The notes under the pieces: generated by a model
The model's database searches: none
What the model was told of the DNA's origin: nothing
The model's input: the letters and a program-made list of their open reading frames with translations, nothing else
Part shown: piece by piece, positions 35,513 to 44,564 of the stretch
Position numbering within the stretch: position 1 is the first letter of the stretch
How the letters are laid out: the number at the start of each line of letters is the position of its first letter
Translations under genes and position numbers: made by a program
Origin: an uncultured Allobaculum sp.
GTDB lineage: Bacteria > Bacillota_I > Bacilli_A > Erysipelotrichales > Erysipelotrichaceae
Assembly: GCA_910579655.1 (NCBI GenBank)
Contig: CAJTVE010000002.1
Coordinates: forward strand, 1-64,000
Direction: 5' to 3'
Length of the DNA: 64,000 nt

Positions 35513-35772
35513 TTGCCTTGAGTGGACTGATACTTCTGAACGTCTGAACTTCGAAACAGATAAGCTGTTTTTCACTACCTTCCAGCCTGTGGATCCAGGA
35601 ATCGATCTAAGAAACTATGCAGTTTATGAAAATACAATCCAAAATAACATACTTTCCAGCTTCAGGCTTACCTGGATGTGGGCTTCTATGTTTCTGTTCT
35701 ATGTTCCAGCTCTATATTTCAGTTCTATCTTCCAGTCAATCCATGGATTTCTAAAGAGCTGCTGAATTCGAA

Positions 35773-36264
35773 TTACTCTTGAATTCCGGCTGCTGCCAGG
35801 GCTTTTTTATAGTCTGGCTCATGGCTGACTTCATCGACATATTCAACATAAACGATTTGGCCATCTTCATCTGTGACAAAAACAGATCTTGCCAGCAAGC
35901 CGTTTTCTTTCATGTAGGTGCCGGTCTTCTTTGCAAAGTCATGATCTTTGTAATCAGAATACGTTTTAATTACAGTATTCTGCTCTGCTTTCGACCAGCG
36001 GTCCAATGCGAATGGAAGATCTTCGGAGACGGAAAGAACTTCTACATCCTCATGGCCTTTCATTTTATTCATAAATTTGGCCAGTTCAAGGGAGCATACG
36101 CCAGTATCCGCACTGGGGACAGCCAGGATGATCTTCTTTCCTTTTGTTTCCATCGGATGGACAGGATTGAGAGCCACGTCAATGACTTCAAAATCCGGCA
36201 TCATCATGCCAGCTTCCAATGGTGTTCCTTCCAGAGTAACAGGATTGCCTAAAAATGTTGTCAT
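35773..36264 (-). CDS. tpx: Thiol peroxidase (Tpx) lacking the resolving Cys
   Basis: 163 aa of the thioredoxin fold. The peroxidatic Cys is in PSADTGVCSLE, with the conserved Thr three residues before it. In usual Tpx the resolving Cys follows in the next helix (RFCGAE); here the segment reads LPFALDRWSKAEQN and no other Cys is present, so this is a one-Cys form. It would need an external thiol to be recycled. The ATG at 36264 has GAGGAG seven bases upstream. It is monocistronic and reduces H2O2 or organic peroxides in the cytoplasm. Confidence 0.92.
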   Translation of the reverse strand: MTTFLGNPVTLEGTPLEAGMMMPDFEVIDVALNPVHPMETKGKKIILAVPSADTGVCSLELAKFMNKMKGHEDVEVLSVSEDLPFALDRWSKAEQNTVIKTYSDYKDHDFAKKTGTYMKENGLLARSVFVTDEDGQIVYVEYVDEVSHEPDYKKALAAAGIQE

Positions 36265-36474
36265 ACTAATTCTCCTCAATTCAGTTCAAGCTGCCGTTTT
36301 TACCTGACTGTCCGTCTACCAGGATGGAGCGAGTAAAAATGATGCCAGACGAACGAAAATCAGGCAGAACAAACGGCACGATCAGCGCACCGGCAGCTTT
36401 TCTTCTTGTTTGATTGTAGTGGACTGTTTTCCAGTTCCATATTGAGATGACCATATGGATATCGGCCATTTCAC

Positions 36475-36541
36475 CAAAAAATCAGGGATCTGATCGCCCC
36501 AGATTCTGTATCACCAGATCCAGGCTGTCATGATCCCTGAT
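36475..36541 (-). terminator. Terminator of the lactate dehydrogenase operon
   Basis: On the minus strand ATCAGGGATC and GATCCCTGAT pair (41-base loop) and six T follow. It lies about 100 bases after the LDH gene. Confidence 0.75.
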
Positions 36542-36642
36542 GGTTTAATCTACTTCAGCACTTCGTTTTTAATTGCTTTGCTGGGCAGGGTCGGCTGTTT
36601 CCTGCTTTGCTTCAGGATTGACCTCTTCCTGGATCAGTACCA

Positions 36643-38049
36643 TTAAGGCTGGGCAACCTTATGCGGGTTCAGGATATTTTTCGGGTCAAAGACTTTCTTG
36701 ATGCCGACCATCAGTTCCATCGAATCTTCGGGAAGAGATTCATACAGGTATGGCTTTTTGGCAAAGCCAATTCCATGTTCACCAGATACCTGTCCGTGAA
36801 GATCTCTGGCTTTGGCATACACAGCTTCCATGGCTTCATGCAGACGTTTTTCCCATTCCTCATCAGACAGATCATCTTTGAGCATATAGGCATGAAGGTT
36901 GCCGTCTCCTGCATGGCCAAAGCTCTTGATCCGCAGATCAACAACCTCCTGCAGACCGTGCAGGTATTCAACCATTTCATTGACCCGGTTTCTTGGAACG
37001 ACCATGTCGACTTCATCCATGTAAGTTGTCGAGCCTTTGATAGCTTCCAAAAAGGCGCCTCTGGCTTTCCAGATGGATTCTTCACGCTCTTCAGTATCAG
37101 AAATCAGAATATCCACAGCGCCATTGTCCAGGCAGAGTCTGGCAACGGTATCGTAAGCCGCTTCAATTTCTTCGGTAGAGTTCCCGTCAAATTTCAGAAG
37201 CAGATAGGCATCAGACTGCTTATCCGGGAATGGTTTGCCAAGATATTCTTCCGCATCTTCGATGACTTCCCGCTGCATGAATTCAATGGCAGTTGGAATC
37301 GATTTGGATTTGATAATCAGTGGGACCGTACTGATGGCATCCTTCAGTGTCGGGAATGGAATCAGCAAGGAGATTGCTTTTTTCGGTTTTGGAAGCAGCT
37401 TTAAGGTGGCTTTTGTGATAATCGCCAGTGTTCCTTCCGAACCGATGATCAGATCTTTCAGGTCATAACCCGAAGAGTTCTTTACGACTTTACCGCCGAA
37501 GTTGACGATATCCCCATTGGGCAGACAGACTTCCAGGCCGCGGACAAAATCACGGGTAACTCCATATTTTACCGCGCGCATCCCACCGGCATTGGTTGAA
37601 ATATTGCCGCCGATTGTCGCAGATTTTTCCCCTGGATCAGGAGGATAGAAGAAATCGTGTTCTTCAACGAAAGCGGCCAGATCCATCAGCAGAACACCAG
37701 GCTCTACAGTAATCGTCAGGTTTTCTTCATCCAGCTCGAGGATCTGGTTCATCAATGTGGTATCCAGCATGATGCCATGTTCCATCGCAACGGCTGCCCC
37801 AACCAGGCCGGTTCCAGCGCCCCGCGGGGTAACGGGAATGCAATTGAAGGAAGCATATTTCATAATCTTTGAAACTTCTTCGGTTGTTTTCGCACGAACG
37901 ACGACATCCGGCATGGAGTAAGTTCCGCCAAGTTCATCATGACCATAGTCATCAGACAGGTTTTCCGCATACAGAACACGGGTATCGTCACGGATAATAT
38001 TGCGAATTGCCAGAATATCATTGGCATCGACTCGTTTGTAATCAGACAT
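36643..38049 (-). CDS. lctD: FAD-linked D-lactate dehydrogenase of Etf-linked complex
   Basis: 468 aa of the GlcD/VAO family. The FAD-binding PP-loop contains TPRGAGTGLVGAAV and PDPGEKSATIGGNISTNAGG. The C-terminal cap has SFGHAGDGNLHAY and HGQVSGEHGIG with the metal-binding His residues. In acetogens the same protein with EtfA/EtfB oxidises lactate with NAD+ while using reduced ferredoxin to drive it. The gene overlaps etfA by eight bases, so the complex is translated together. Glycolate oxidase is the main alternative, but the Etf neighbours favour lactate. Confidence 0.88.
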   Translation of the reverse strand: MSDYKRVDANDILAIRNIIRDDTRVLYAENLSDDYGHDELGGTYSMPDVVVRAKTTEEVSKIMKYASFNCIPVTPRGAGTGLVGAAVAMEHGIMLDTTLMNQILELDEENLTITVEPGVLLMDLAAFVEEHDFFYPPDPGEKSATIGGNISTNAGGMRAVKYGVTRDFVRGLEVCLPNGDIVNFGGKVVKNSSGYDLKDLIIGSEGTLAIITKATLKLLPKPKKAISLLIPFPTLKDAISTVPLIIKSKSIPTAIEFMQREVIEDAEEYLGKPFPDKQSDAYLLLKFDGNSTEEIEAAYDTVARLCLDNGAVDILISDTEEREESIWKARGAFLEAIKGSTTYMDEVDMVVPRNRVNEMVEYLHGLQEVVDLRIKSFGHAGDGNLHAYMLKDDLSDEEWEKRLHEAMEAVYAKARDLHGQVSGEHGIGFAKKPYLYESLPEDSMELMVGIKKVFDPKNILNPHKVAQP

Positions 38050-39241
38050 GGGCTTTCCTCTGTTCTTTCACTTTGGTGATCAATTCAGGAATAACATCAT
38101 ACAGATCACCAACCAGGCCATAATGGGCCACTTTGAAAATCGGGGCTGAGGCATCGGCATTGATAGCCACAATCGTATCGGCATGATCCATACCGGCTGT
38201 AAACTGGACAGCTCCGGAGACACCGCAGGTAATGATCAGTTTTGGACGAACAGTTCGTCCTGACAGACCGATCTGGGTGGTTGCAGGCAAAACCCCTGCT
38301 TCGACAAGTGGTCTTGTGCAGGCAATCTGTCCACCAAGCAGATCAGCCAGTTCCTGAAGCATTTCCAAATCTTCTGGTTTTTTCACACCACGTCCTGCTA
38401 CCACCAGAACGTCGGCGTTTTCAATCATTTTTTCTTTTGGCTTCTTGACAATATCCAGAACTTCAACATGAGAAGCAAGTTTTTCCGGATTGATGAGTTC
38501 ATCAATGATCGTTCCTGTTTCTTCTGGCTGATACTCTGGAGCATTCATAATTTTGTAACGAACGGTGGCCATCTGTGGACGGTTATTTGGCGTTTTGATA
38601 TGGGCCATAATGTTTCCGCCAAAGGCTGGACGGATCTGAGACAGGTCGGTGTTTTCTTCCATTTCCAGGATTGTGCAGTCAGCGGTCAGGCCGGTTTTCA
38701 TGCGGGCCGCGACACGCGGTGCAAGCTGTCTGCCAACGGTGGTGGCGCCAGTCAGAATCGAGGAAGGATGAATCTTTTCAATAAAGTCAGCGAATGCTGC
38801 CGTGTATGGCTCAATTTCAAATCGGGCAAGTTCTGGGTAGTCATAGACATGAACTTCATCTACACCATAGTGGAGCAGTTTATGAGCCTGTTCTTCAATA
38901 TTGTGACCTAAGAACAGTGCATAGACAGGCTGATGAATGACTTCGGCCATTTCTTTCGCCTTGCCAATCAGCTCATAAGTAACCGGATGGATATTGCCAT
39001 CTACATGGTCGACGTAAACCGCAATTCCCTTCCATTTGGATTTATCTACACTTGGTTTTGGAGCATCTTCTTCAAATGTGACTGCTCCTTTGGGGCCTTT
39101 GCGAACGCACAGTTTGCACATTTTGCAGGCTGCGTTAATCTGCAGGTCTTTATCGGTCAACTCCATTGCCCCGAATGGGCAGATATCGACTAAAATCTGG
39201 GGATCTTCAATACATTCGGGATGAATTACAAGTTTTGCCAT
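38042..39241 (-). CDS. lctC: EtfA with N-terminal iron-sulfur domain (LctC-type)
   Basis: 399 aa. A ferredoxin-like extension of about 65 residues carries Cys in DICPFGA and CKMCKLC, enough for one [4Fe-4S] cluster. The Etf alpha domain follows, and the FAD-binding C-terminal domain ends with VVAGRGVKKPEDL, GLSGRTVRPKLIITCGVSGA and VAINADASAPIFKVAHYGLVG. The extra cluster is typical of electron-bifurcating Etf proteins, including LctC and CarE. It sits 12 bases after etfB and overlaps lctD. Confidence 0.9.
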   Translation of the reverse strand: MAKLVIHPECIEDPQILVDICPFGAMELTDKDLQINAACKMCKLCVRKGPKGAVTFEEDAPKPSVDKSKWKGIAVYVDHVDGNIHPVTYELIGKAKEMAEVIHQPVYALFLGHNIEEQAHKLLHYGVDEVHVYDYPELARFEIEPYTAAFADFIEKIHPSSILTGATTVGRQLAPRVAARMKTGLTADCTILEMEENTDLSQIRPAFGGNIMAHIKTPNNRPQMATVRYKIMNAPEYQPEETGTIIDELINPEKLASHVEVLDIVKKPKEKMIENADVLVVAGRGVKKPEDLEMLQELADLLGGQIACTRPLVEAGVLPATTQIGLSGRTVRPKLIITCGVSGAVQFTAGMDHADTIVAINADASAPIFKVAHYGLVGDLYDVIPELITKVKEQRKAHV

Positions 39242-39253
39242 GATCTCTCTCCT

Positions 39254-40042
39254 CTAGATAAATTTCAGATCTGTCAGCTTGTCACACAGACGGTCGGCAA
39301 GGACAGGCCCCGATCCGTTCCAAATTTCCTGGTGAGTGGAAGAATCAGGCGGGAAAATACGCTGGACCTGGGTTGGGGAACCATTCAGTCCATAATGAGA
39401 AGCATCTTTATCATTCATGTCTTTCAGACTGAGAATTGTAATTTCTCTGTCTTTAGAAGCCATCTTGCGTACGTATGACGGCAGACGCGGCATAAAAATA
39501 TCTTTATCCACAGCTAAAAGGCAAGGCATCGATACTTTTGCGATTTCAATTTCGTCTGGAAGATCCATGGCGATCGTAATCGAATCCTCATCGATATCAC
39601 GGATTTCTCTGACATTGGCAACAGATGGAATCTGCAGCCATTCCGAGATTTCCGGGCCAACCTGCGCGGTGTCACCGTCGATGGTCTGTTTTCCGCAGAG
39701 AATCAGATCATACTCGCCGCTGGCCTGAATGCCCTGGCTGATCGCATAGCTTGTTGCCAGCACATCCGCTCCACCAAATGCCCGATCCGAAATCAGGGTT
39801 CCGTTATCTGCTCCCATCGCAAAGGCTTCCCGGATGACTGCCTGAGCCTGAGGAGGGCCCATCGAGATGACATCCACGGTTCCACCCATTTTTTCACGGA
39901 TTCTAAAGGCCGTTTCAAGAGCATACAGATCATAAGGATTCATTTTGCAGGCAGCCCCATCGCGTTTAATGACGCCAGTTACGGGATCGACTTCAACTTT
40001 ATTCGATTCTGGCACCTGCTTGATGCAGACTAAAATTTTCAT
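39254..40042 (-). CDS. lctB: EtfB (LctB-type)
   Basis: 262 aa. MKILVCIKQVPESNKVEVDP is the standard EtfB start, followed by the AMP/FAD-binding segment CGKQTIDGDTAQVGPEISEW. In bifurcating Etf this subunit binds the FAD that meets NADH. ATG 40042 has AAGGAG five bases upstream; the longer frame has none. It is the first gene of the three-gene operon. No lactate permease or lldR gene follows within the window. Confidence 0.9.
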   Translation of the reverse strand: MKILVCIKQVPESNKVEVDPVTGVIKRDGAACKMNPYDLYALETAFRIREKMGGTVDVISMGPPQAQAVIREAFAMGADNGTLISDRAFGGADVLATSYAISQGIQASGEYDLILCGKQTIDGDTAQVGPEISEWLQIPSVANVREIRDIDEDSITIAMDLPDEIEIAKVSMPCLLAVDKDIFMPRLPSYVRKMASKDREITILSLKDMNDKDASHYGLNGSPTQVQRIFPPDSSTHQEIWNGSGPVLADRLCDKLTDLKFI

Positions 40043-40128
40043 ATGTTCTCCTTCTTGTCGAGCAGAGCGACTTTTCATAAGGAATCTCTGGAAAGCAGCG
40101 GAATACCGCTTCCAGTTTACGGATAAAT

Positions 40129-40165
40129 TGGTACGACCATTTCTTTAATCGAATTGGTCCCACCA
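40129..40165. promoter_or_regulatory. Two LldR-like operator sites of the lactate operon
   Basis: TGGTACGACCA (40129-40139) and TGGTCCCACCA (40155-40165) both fit the TNGT-N3-ACNA pattern known for LldR/FadR-type GntR regulators, and their centres are 26 bp apart. They lie 90-120 bases upstream of lctB. A lactate-responsive repressor is therefore likely, encoded elsewhere. Confidence 0.65.
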
Positions 40166-40309
40166 ATATGTTTTCTATCCCTACCATAAAACTCCATCAT
40201 CAAGAATGCAAGTGCGATTCCCCATTTTTTGAAAGCCTATTCAGAAATTTGAAAACGAATTCACAGTATGCATAAGAGGTACAAAGCCATGCCATACGAA
40301 CATATAGAG

Positions 40310-40470
40310 TGGACAAGAGTGTATGAAATGGACAAGACCGGACAAGACCATATGGAGCGAACCGTAAATGCATAAGCCGGAATGCTTTTTCATGGGTACG
40401 GCGTGAAACAGACAGTGAAACAGACAGCCACCTGCCACCTGCAGCCGATTGGCTATTGGCTATTGGCGCA
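40310..40470. repeat. Cluster of short direct duplications
   Basis: Several abutting or near copies occur together: GACAAGACCG/GACAAGACCA, TGAAACAGACAG twice, CCACCTG twice, and GGCTATT twice. No gene is supported between lctB and rpoC. These look like slippage scars. Confidence 0.7.
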
Positions 40471-40478
40471 TGAAAATC

Positions 40479-40528
40479 AAAAAAGCCGTTTTCTTCTATC
40501 GATGGCTATCGATGAGGAAAACGGCTTT
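40479..40528 (-). terminator. rpoBC operon terminator
   Basis: On the minus strand a 12-bp stem AAAGCCGTTTTC/GAAAACGGCTTT is followed by a T-run. It lies 120 bases after the rpoC stop. Confidence 0.85.
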
Positions 40529-40649
40529 GATGTGAGGAAATGTCTTGAAAGCAGCAACTCCGGGGTTAGCCAGGATGGCTTCAATCCGGGCAGATCAGGT
40601 TTTAAAACGGACAACCTGGTTTTCTGCCTGAATGGGCATAGCTGCTGGC

Positions 40650-43600
40650 TTATTTTGCGTCCGCTTTTTCGAGAGCTTCAGCAAAGCTTTCCGGGTCATT
40701 GAGGATGGAATCATTTTCCAGTAAGGAATGATCTTCAATCACTTCTGGCAGCAATGGATCAATCTCTTCTGGTTCCTTCATGGCCTGGCTGGCAAATTTT
40801 TCGAAGTTGGTATCGTGGTGAGTTTCCACCTGACGAGCCAGACGGCGGTCACGCAGTCTCTTGGCCATCTTACGGACTTCATCATTCTGGGCCCGGTGAC
40901 CTTTGCATCCGGTACCAGCAGGAATCAGTTTACCGATGATGACGTTTTCTTTCAGACCAACGAGGTGGTCGACTTTACCCTTGATGGTGGCATCCGTCAG
41001 AACCTTTGTGGTTTCCTGGAAGGAGGCAGCCGACAGGAAGGAGTCGGTTTCCACAGAGGACTTCGAAATACCTAACAGAATTGGCTGGAAGGTCGCTGGA
41101 ACTTTACCTTGCAGCAGTGCATCACGGTTAATCTGCGTAATGTTATTTAAGGACAGCTGAACACCAGTATTCAGATCCGTATCGCCTGGATCTGTGACGA
41201 TGACTTTCTTCATCATCTGACGGATCATGACTTCCAGATGTTTATCAGAAATTTCGATACCCTGAGACTGGTAAACTTTCTTAACCTCTTTGAGGATATA
41301 GTTCTGTACCTGGTTGACACCGGCAACTGCAAGCAGTTCTTTTGGATCCAGTGGACCTTCAGTCAGCGGCTGACCCGCTTCAATTTCCTGTCCAACCTGT
41401 ACCCATGGACGCAGGGTCTGGTTGGCATTGATCTTATGGGAAACAGATTCGGTTTCGTTTTTGATTTCAACTTCCTGGCGCAGTGTACCATCAATTCGTT
41501 TGATGGAGACGATTTCACCAGAAATCTGGGCGATGACGGCAACACCTTTTGGATGGCGGGCTTCAAACAGCTCTTCTACACGAGGAAGACCCTGGGTGAT
41601 ATCTCCACCATCACCACCGGCTACACCACCGGTATGGAATGTACGCATGGTCAGCTGAGTACCTGGTTCACCAATAGACTGGGCAGCCATTGTACCAACG
41701 GCTTCACCGACTTCAACGACTTTACCGGTTGCCATGTTTTTACCGTAGCACTTCACGCAGATACCATTGGTGGATTTGCAGGTGAAAGGCGAACGGATAT
41801 ACATGCCTGTAACGCCGGCATCAACGATCTTTTTGGCGATGTCTTCCGTCATGTACGTATCGGATTCGACGATCAGTTCGCCAGTTTCCGGATTGACAAC
41901 ATCCTGTTTGGAGTAACGGCCAACCAGACGATCATACAGAGGTTCAATGACCGTGTTTGTCTTACGGTCAACGAGATCCTCTACCCAGAAGCCTCTATCG
42001 GTTCCGCAGTCGTCTTCTTTGATGATGACATCCTGCGCAACGTCAACCAGACGACGAGTCAGGTAACCAGATTCGGCAGTCTTCAGGGCGGTATCGGTCA
42101 GACCTTTACGTACACCATGAGTGGAAATAAAGAACTCAGATACGTTCAGACCTTCACGGAAGCAAGAGTAGATTGGTACCTCGATGATGGATGGAACATA
42201 TTCACCGGCACGGGATTTACCTTTGGCAGGGCGGGCCATCAGACCACGCATTCCAGCCAGCTGGGTAAAGTTAGACGTATTACCACGGGCACCGGAGGTC
42301 GCCATCATGTTGATTGGGTTTTTACGCGGCAGGTTGCTCATCAGCTCTTCAACAATGTCGTCTTTGACATCAGCCCACAGTTTATTGAGGTGACGCTCCC
42401 ATTCTTCCATGGTGAGCAGACCTTTTTGCTGGAGGTGTTTGAGCTGGTCAGCTTTTTCACGGCCTTCATCGATATGTTTTTCCTTATTTGGAGCAACTTC
42501 GATATCGGACAGGGCAACAGTGATACCGGCCACGGTCGAGTATTTGAATCCAAGGGATTTAATTTCATCAAGAATTTCGGCAACGTCATCGACTTTGTAG
42601 CGTTTGAATACTTCGGCGATAACTTTACCTAAGTCTTTTTTCTTTACAGCTTCAACCGTTGGCAGGTCCGCGATGAATTTTTTAACATCGGTTCCTGGCT
42701 TGATGAAGTATTTTTCTGGCGTCTTTTCAAAGTTTTCTTTGGAAACTTCGTTCAGATATGGGAAGTCCGATGGGAACATACCGTTGAAGATGATCTTACC
42801 GACAGTTGTAGCAAGATAATCATTGGCATGTTCTGGACCAAAGCTTTCTTTGTTCAGACCGGATACTGGCAAGGCAATCCGGCTGTGCAGGTGAACCTGT
42901 CCAGTCTTGTAAGCCAGCATAACTTCATCGATATCGGAGTAAACTGTACCTTCGGCGTTGGCATAGCGTTCCCAGGCTGCTGCTTCTTTTTCAACACCGG
43001 CCTGACGATAGCGTTCCGCTTCATCGAGCAGTTCCTGTTTGGTTTCTTCCATTGTCAGATAGAAGTTGCCCATAACCATGTCCTGGCCAGGGGTAACGAT
43101 AGGTTTACCATCTTTTGGACCCAGGATGTTATGGGAACCAAGCATCATAACCAGTGCTTCCGCCCGGGCTTCTTCAGACAGAGGCACGTGAATGGCCATC
43201 TGGTCACCATCGAAGTCGGCGTTGAATGCGGTACATACCAGCGGGTGCAGACGCATGGCTCTTCCTTCAACCAGTTTTGGCAAGAAGGCCTGAATGCCTA
43301 AGCGGTGCAGCGTAGGCGCACGGTTGAGCAGAACTGGATAGCCTTCGATTACTTTTTCTACGACTGGCCAGATTCTTTCGTCACGGGCTTCGATCATTTT
43401 TTCAGCCTGTTTGGCGTTGCCGACGATTTCAGAGTTCACCATTTCGTTGATAACGAATGGCTTGAACAGGTTGATCGCCATTTCACGTGGAATACCGCAC
43501 TGGTACATCTTCAGATCTGGTCCTACGGCGATAACCGAACGACCGGAGAAGTCTACACGTTTACCTAACAGGTTCTGACGGAAACGTCCCTGTTTACCTT

Positions 43601-44564
43601 TTAAGGAGTGGGACAGTGATTTTAAGGCACGTCCGCCGGCACCCGTGATTGGTTTGGAGCGACGGCCGTTATCGATCAGAGCATCGACAGCTTCCTGAAG
43701 CATACGTTTTTCGTTCTGAACGATGATGTTTGGAGTGCCTAAATCCAGCAATTTTTTCAGACGGTTGTTACGGGTGATGACACGACGATATAAGTCGTTC
43801 AGATCACTGGTCGCAAAACGTCCGCCATCGAGCTGCAGCATTGGGCGCAGATCAGGTGGAATGACTGGAATGTTCTGGAGAATCATCCATTCTGGTTTGT
43901 TATCGGAATGACGGAAAGCGTTGATGGTGTCCAGACGTTTGATTAATTTCTTACGTTTTTCACCGGTTGCTTTTTCAAGCTGTTCCGTAACTTTGGTATA
44001 TTCGGCTTCCAGGTCAACATTCTGAAGCAGTTCGAGAACCGCTTCGGCACCTGTTTTGGCTTTAAAGCCAGTTGGGCCATAAATCGCCTGGTTTTCACGG
44101 TATTCCTTTTCAGACAGAATCTGTTTGTAGTTCAGACCGCTGTCCATTGGATCCGTGACTACATAGCTGACGAAATAGACAACTTCTTCCAGCTGTTTTG
44201 GTGTCAGATCCAGCAGCAGCGCCATCCGGCTTGGAATTCCGCGCAGATACCAGATATGGGCGACTGGAGCGGCCAGGTGAATATGACCCATCCGCTCACG
44301 GCGCACGCTGGACTTGGTGATTTCAACACCGCAGCGTTCGCACTTGACGCCATTAAAATGCTTTACTTTCTTATATTTTCCACAGGCACATTCATAATCC
44401 TTGGTTGGACCGAAAATGCGTTCGCAGAACAGGCCATCCTTTTCTGCTTTCTGGGATCGGTAGTTAATCGTCTCAGGCTTGAGAACTTCTCCATACGACC
44501 ATTTTTCGATGGCTTCTGGAGAGGCAAGTTTGACCTGAATCGAGGAGAAATTGTTTACTGACAT
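40650..44564 (-). CDS. rpoC: RNA polymerase beta' subunit
   Basis: 1304 aa. The N-terminal zinc site (YECACGKYKKVKHFNGVKCE) is followed by the bridge/catalytic motif NADFDGDQMAIH holding the Mg2+-binding Asp residues. The second zinc site spans DCGTDRGFW to NGICVKCYG, and TMRTFHTGGVAGGDGGDITQ is the trigger-loop region. The ATG overlaps the rpoB stop by ten bases; GGAGG lies 13 bases upstream inside rpoB, a rather long distance. It is the last gene of the operon. Confidence 0.98.
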   Translation of the reverse strand: MSVNNFSSIQVKLASPEAIEKWSYGEVLKPETINYRSQKAEKDGLFCERIFGPTKDYECACGKYKKVKHFNGVKCERCGVEITKSSVRRERMGHIHLAAPVAHIWYLRGIPSRMALLLDLTPKQLEEVVYFVSYVVTDPMDSGLNYKQILSEKEYRENQAIYGPTGFKAKTGAEAVLELLQNVDLEAEYTKVTEQLEKATGEKRKKLIKRLDTINAFRHSDNKPEWMILQNIPVIPPDLRPMLQLDGGRFATSDLNDLYRRVITRNNRLKKLLDLGTPNIIVQNEKRMLQEAVDALIDNGRRSKPITGAGGRALKSLSHSLKGKQGRFRQNLLGKRVDFSGRSVIAVGPDLKMYQCGIPREMAINLFKPFVINEMVNSEIVGNAKQAEKMIEARDERIWPVVEKVIEGYPVLLNRAPTLHRLGIQAFLPKLVEGRAMRLHPLVCTAFNADFDGDQMAIHVPLSEEARAEALVMMLGSHNILGPKDGKPIVTPGQDMVMGNFYLTMEETKQELLDEAERYRQAGVEKEAAAWERYANAEGTVYSDIDEVMLAYKTGQVHLHSRIALPVSGLNKESFGPEHANDYLATTVGKIIFNGMFPSDFPYLNEVSKENFEKTPEKYFIKPGTDVKKFIADLPTVEAVKKKDLGKVIAEVFKRYKVDDVAEILDEIKSLGFKYSTVAGITVALSDIEVAPNKEKHIDEGREKADQLKHLQQKGLLTMEEWERHLNKLWADVKDDIVEELMSNLPRKNPINMMATSGARGNTSNFTQLAGMRGLMARPAKGKSRAGEYVPSIIEVPIYSCFREGLNVSEFFISTHGVRKGLTDTALKTAESGYLTRRLVDVAQDVIIKEDDCGTDRGFWVEDLVDRKTNTVIEPLYDRLVGRYSKQDVVNPETGELIVESDTYMTEDIAKKIVDAGVTGMYIRSPFTCKSTNGICVKCYGKNMATGKVVEVGEAVGTMAAQSIGEPGTQLTMRTFHTGGVAGGDGGDITQGLPRVEELFEARHPKGVAVIAQISGEIVSIKRIDGTLRQEVEIKNETESVSHKINANQTLRPWVQVGQEIEAGQPLTEGPLDPKELLAVAGVNQVQNYILKEVKKVYQSQGIEISDKHLEVMIRQMMKKVIVTDPGDTDLNTGVQLSLNNITQINRDALLQGKVPATFQPILLGISKSSVETDSFLSAASFQETTKVLTDATIKGKVDHLVGLKENVIIGKLIPAGTGCKGHRAQNDEVRKMAKRLRDRRLARQVETHHDTNFEKFASQAMKEPEEIDPLLPEVIEDHSLLENDSILNDPESFAEALEKADAK

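Noticed and set aside
35442..35765. 107-codon frame after the PPC gene
   Set aside because: Its start lies across a 14-bp terminator stem and the sequence is repeat-derived.
41238..42632. Long open frame (464 codons) on the plus strand inside rpoC
   Set aside because: It is exactly antisense to a highly conserved gene, has no family resemblance, and arises from the codon bias of rpoC. Similar antisense frames in uxaA, uxaB, rpoB and lctD were dropped for the same reason.
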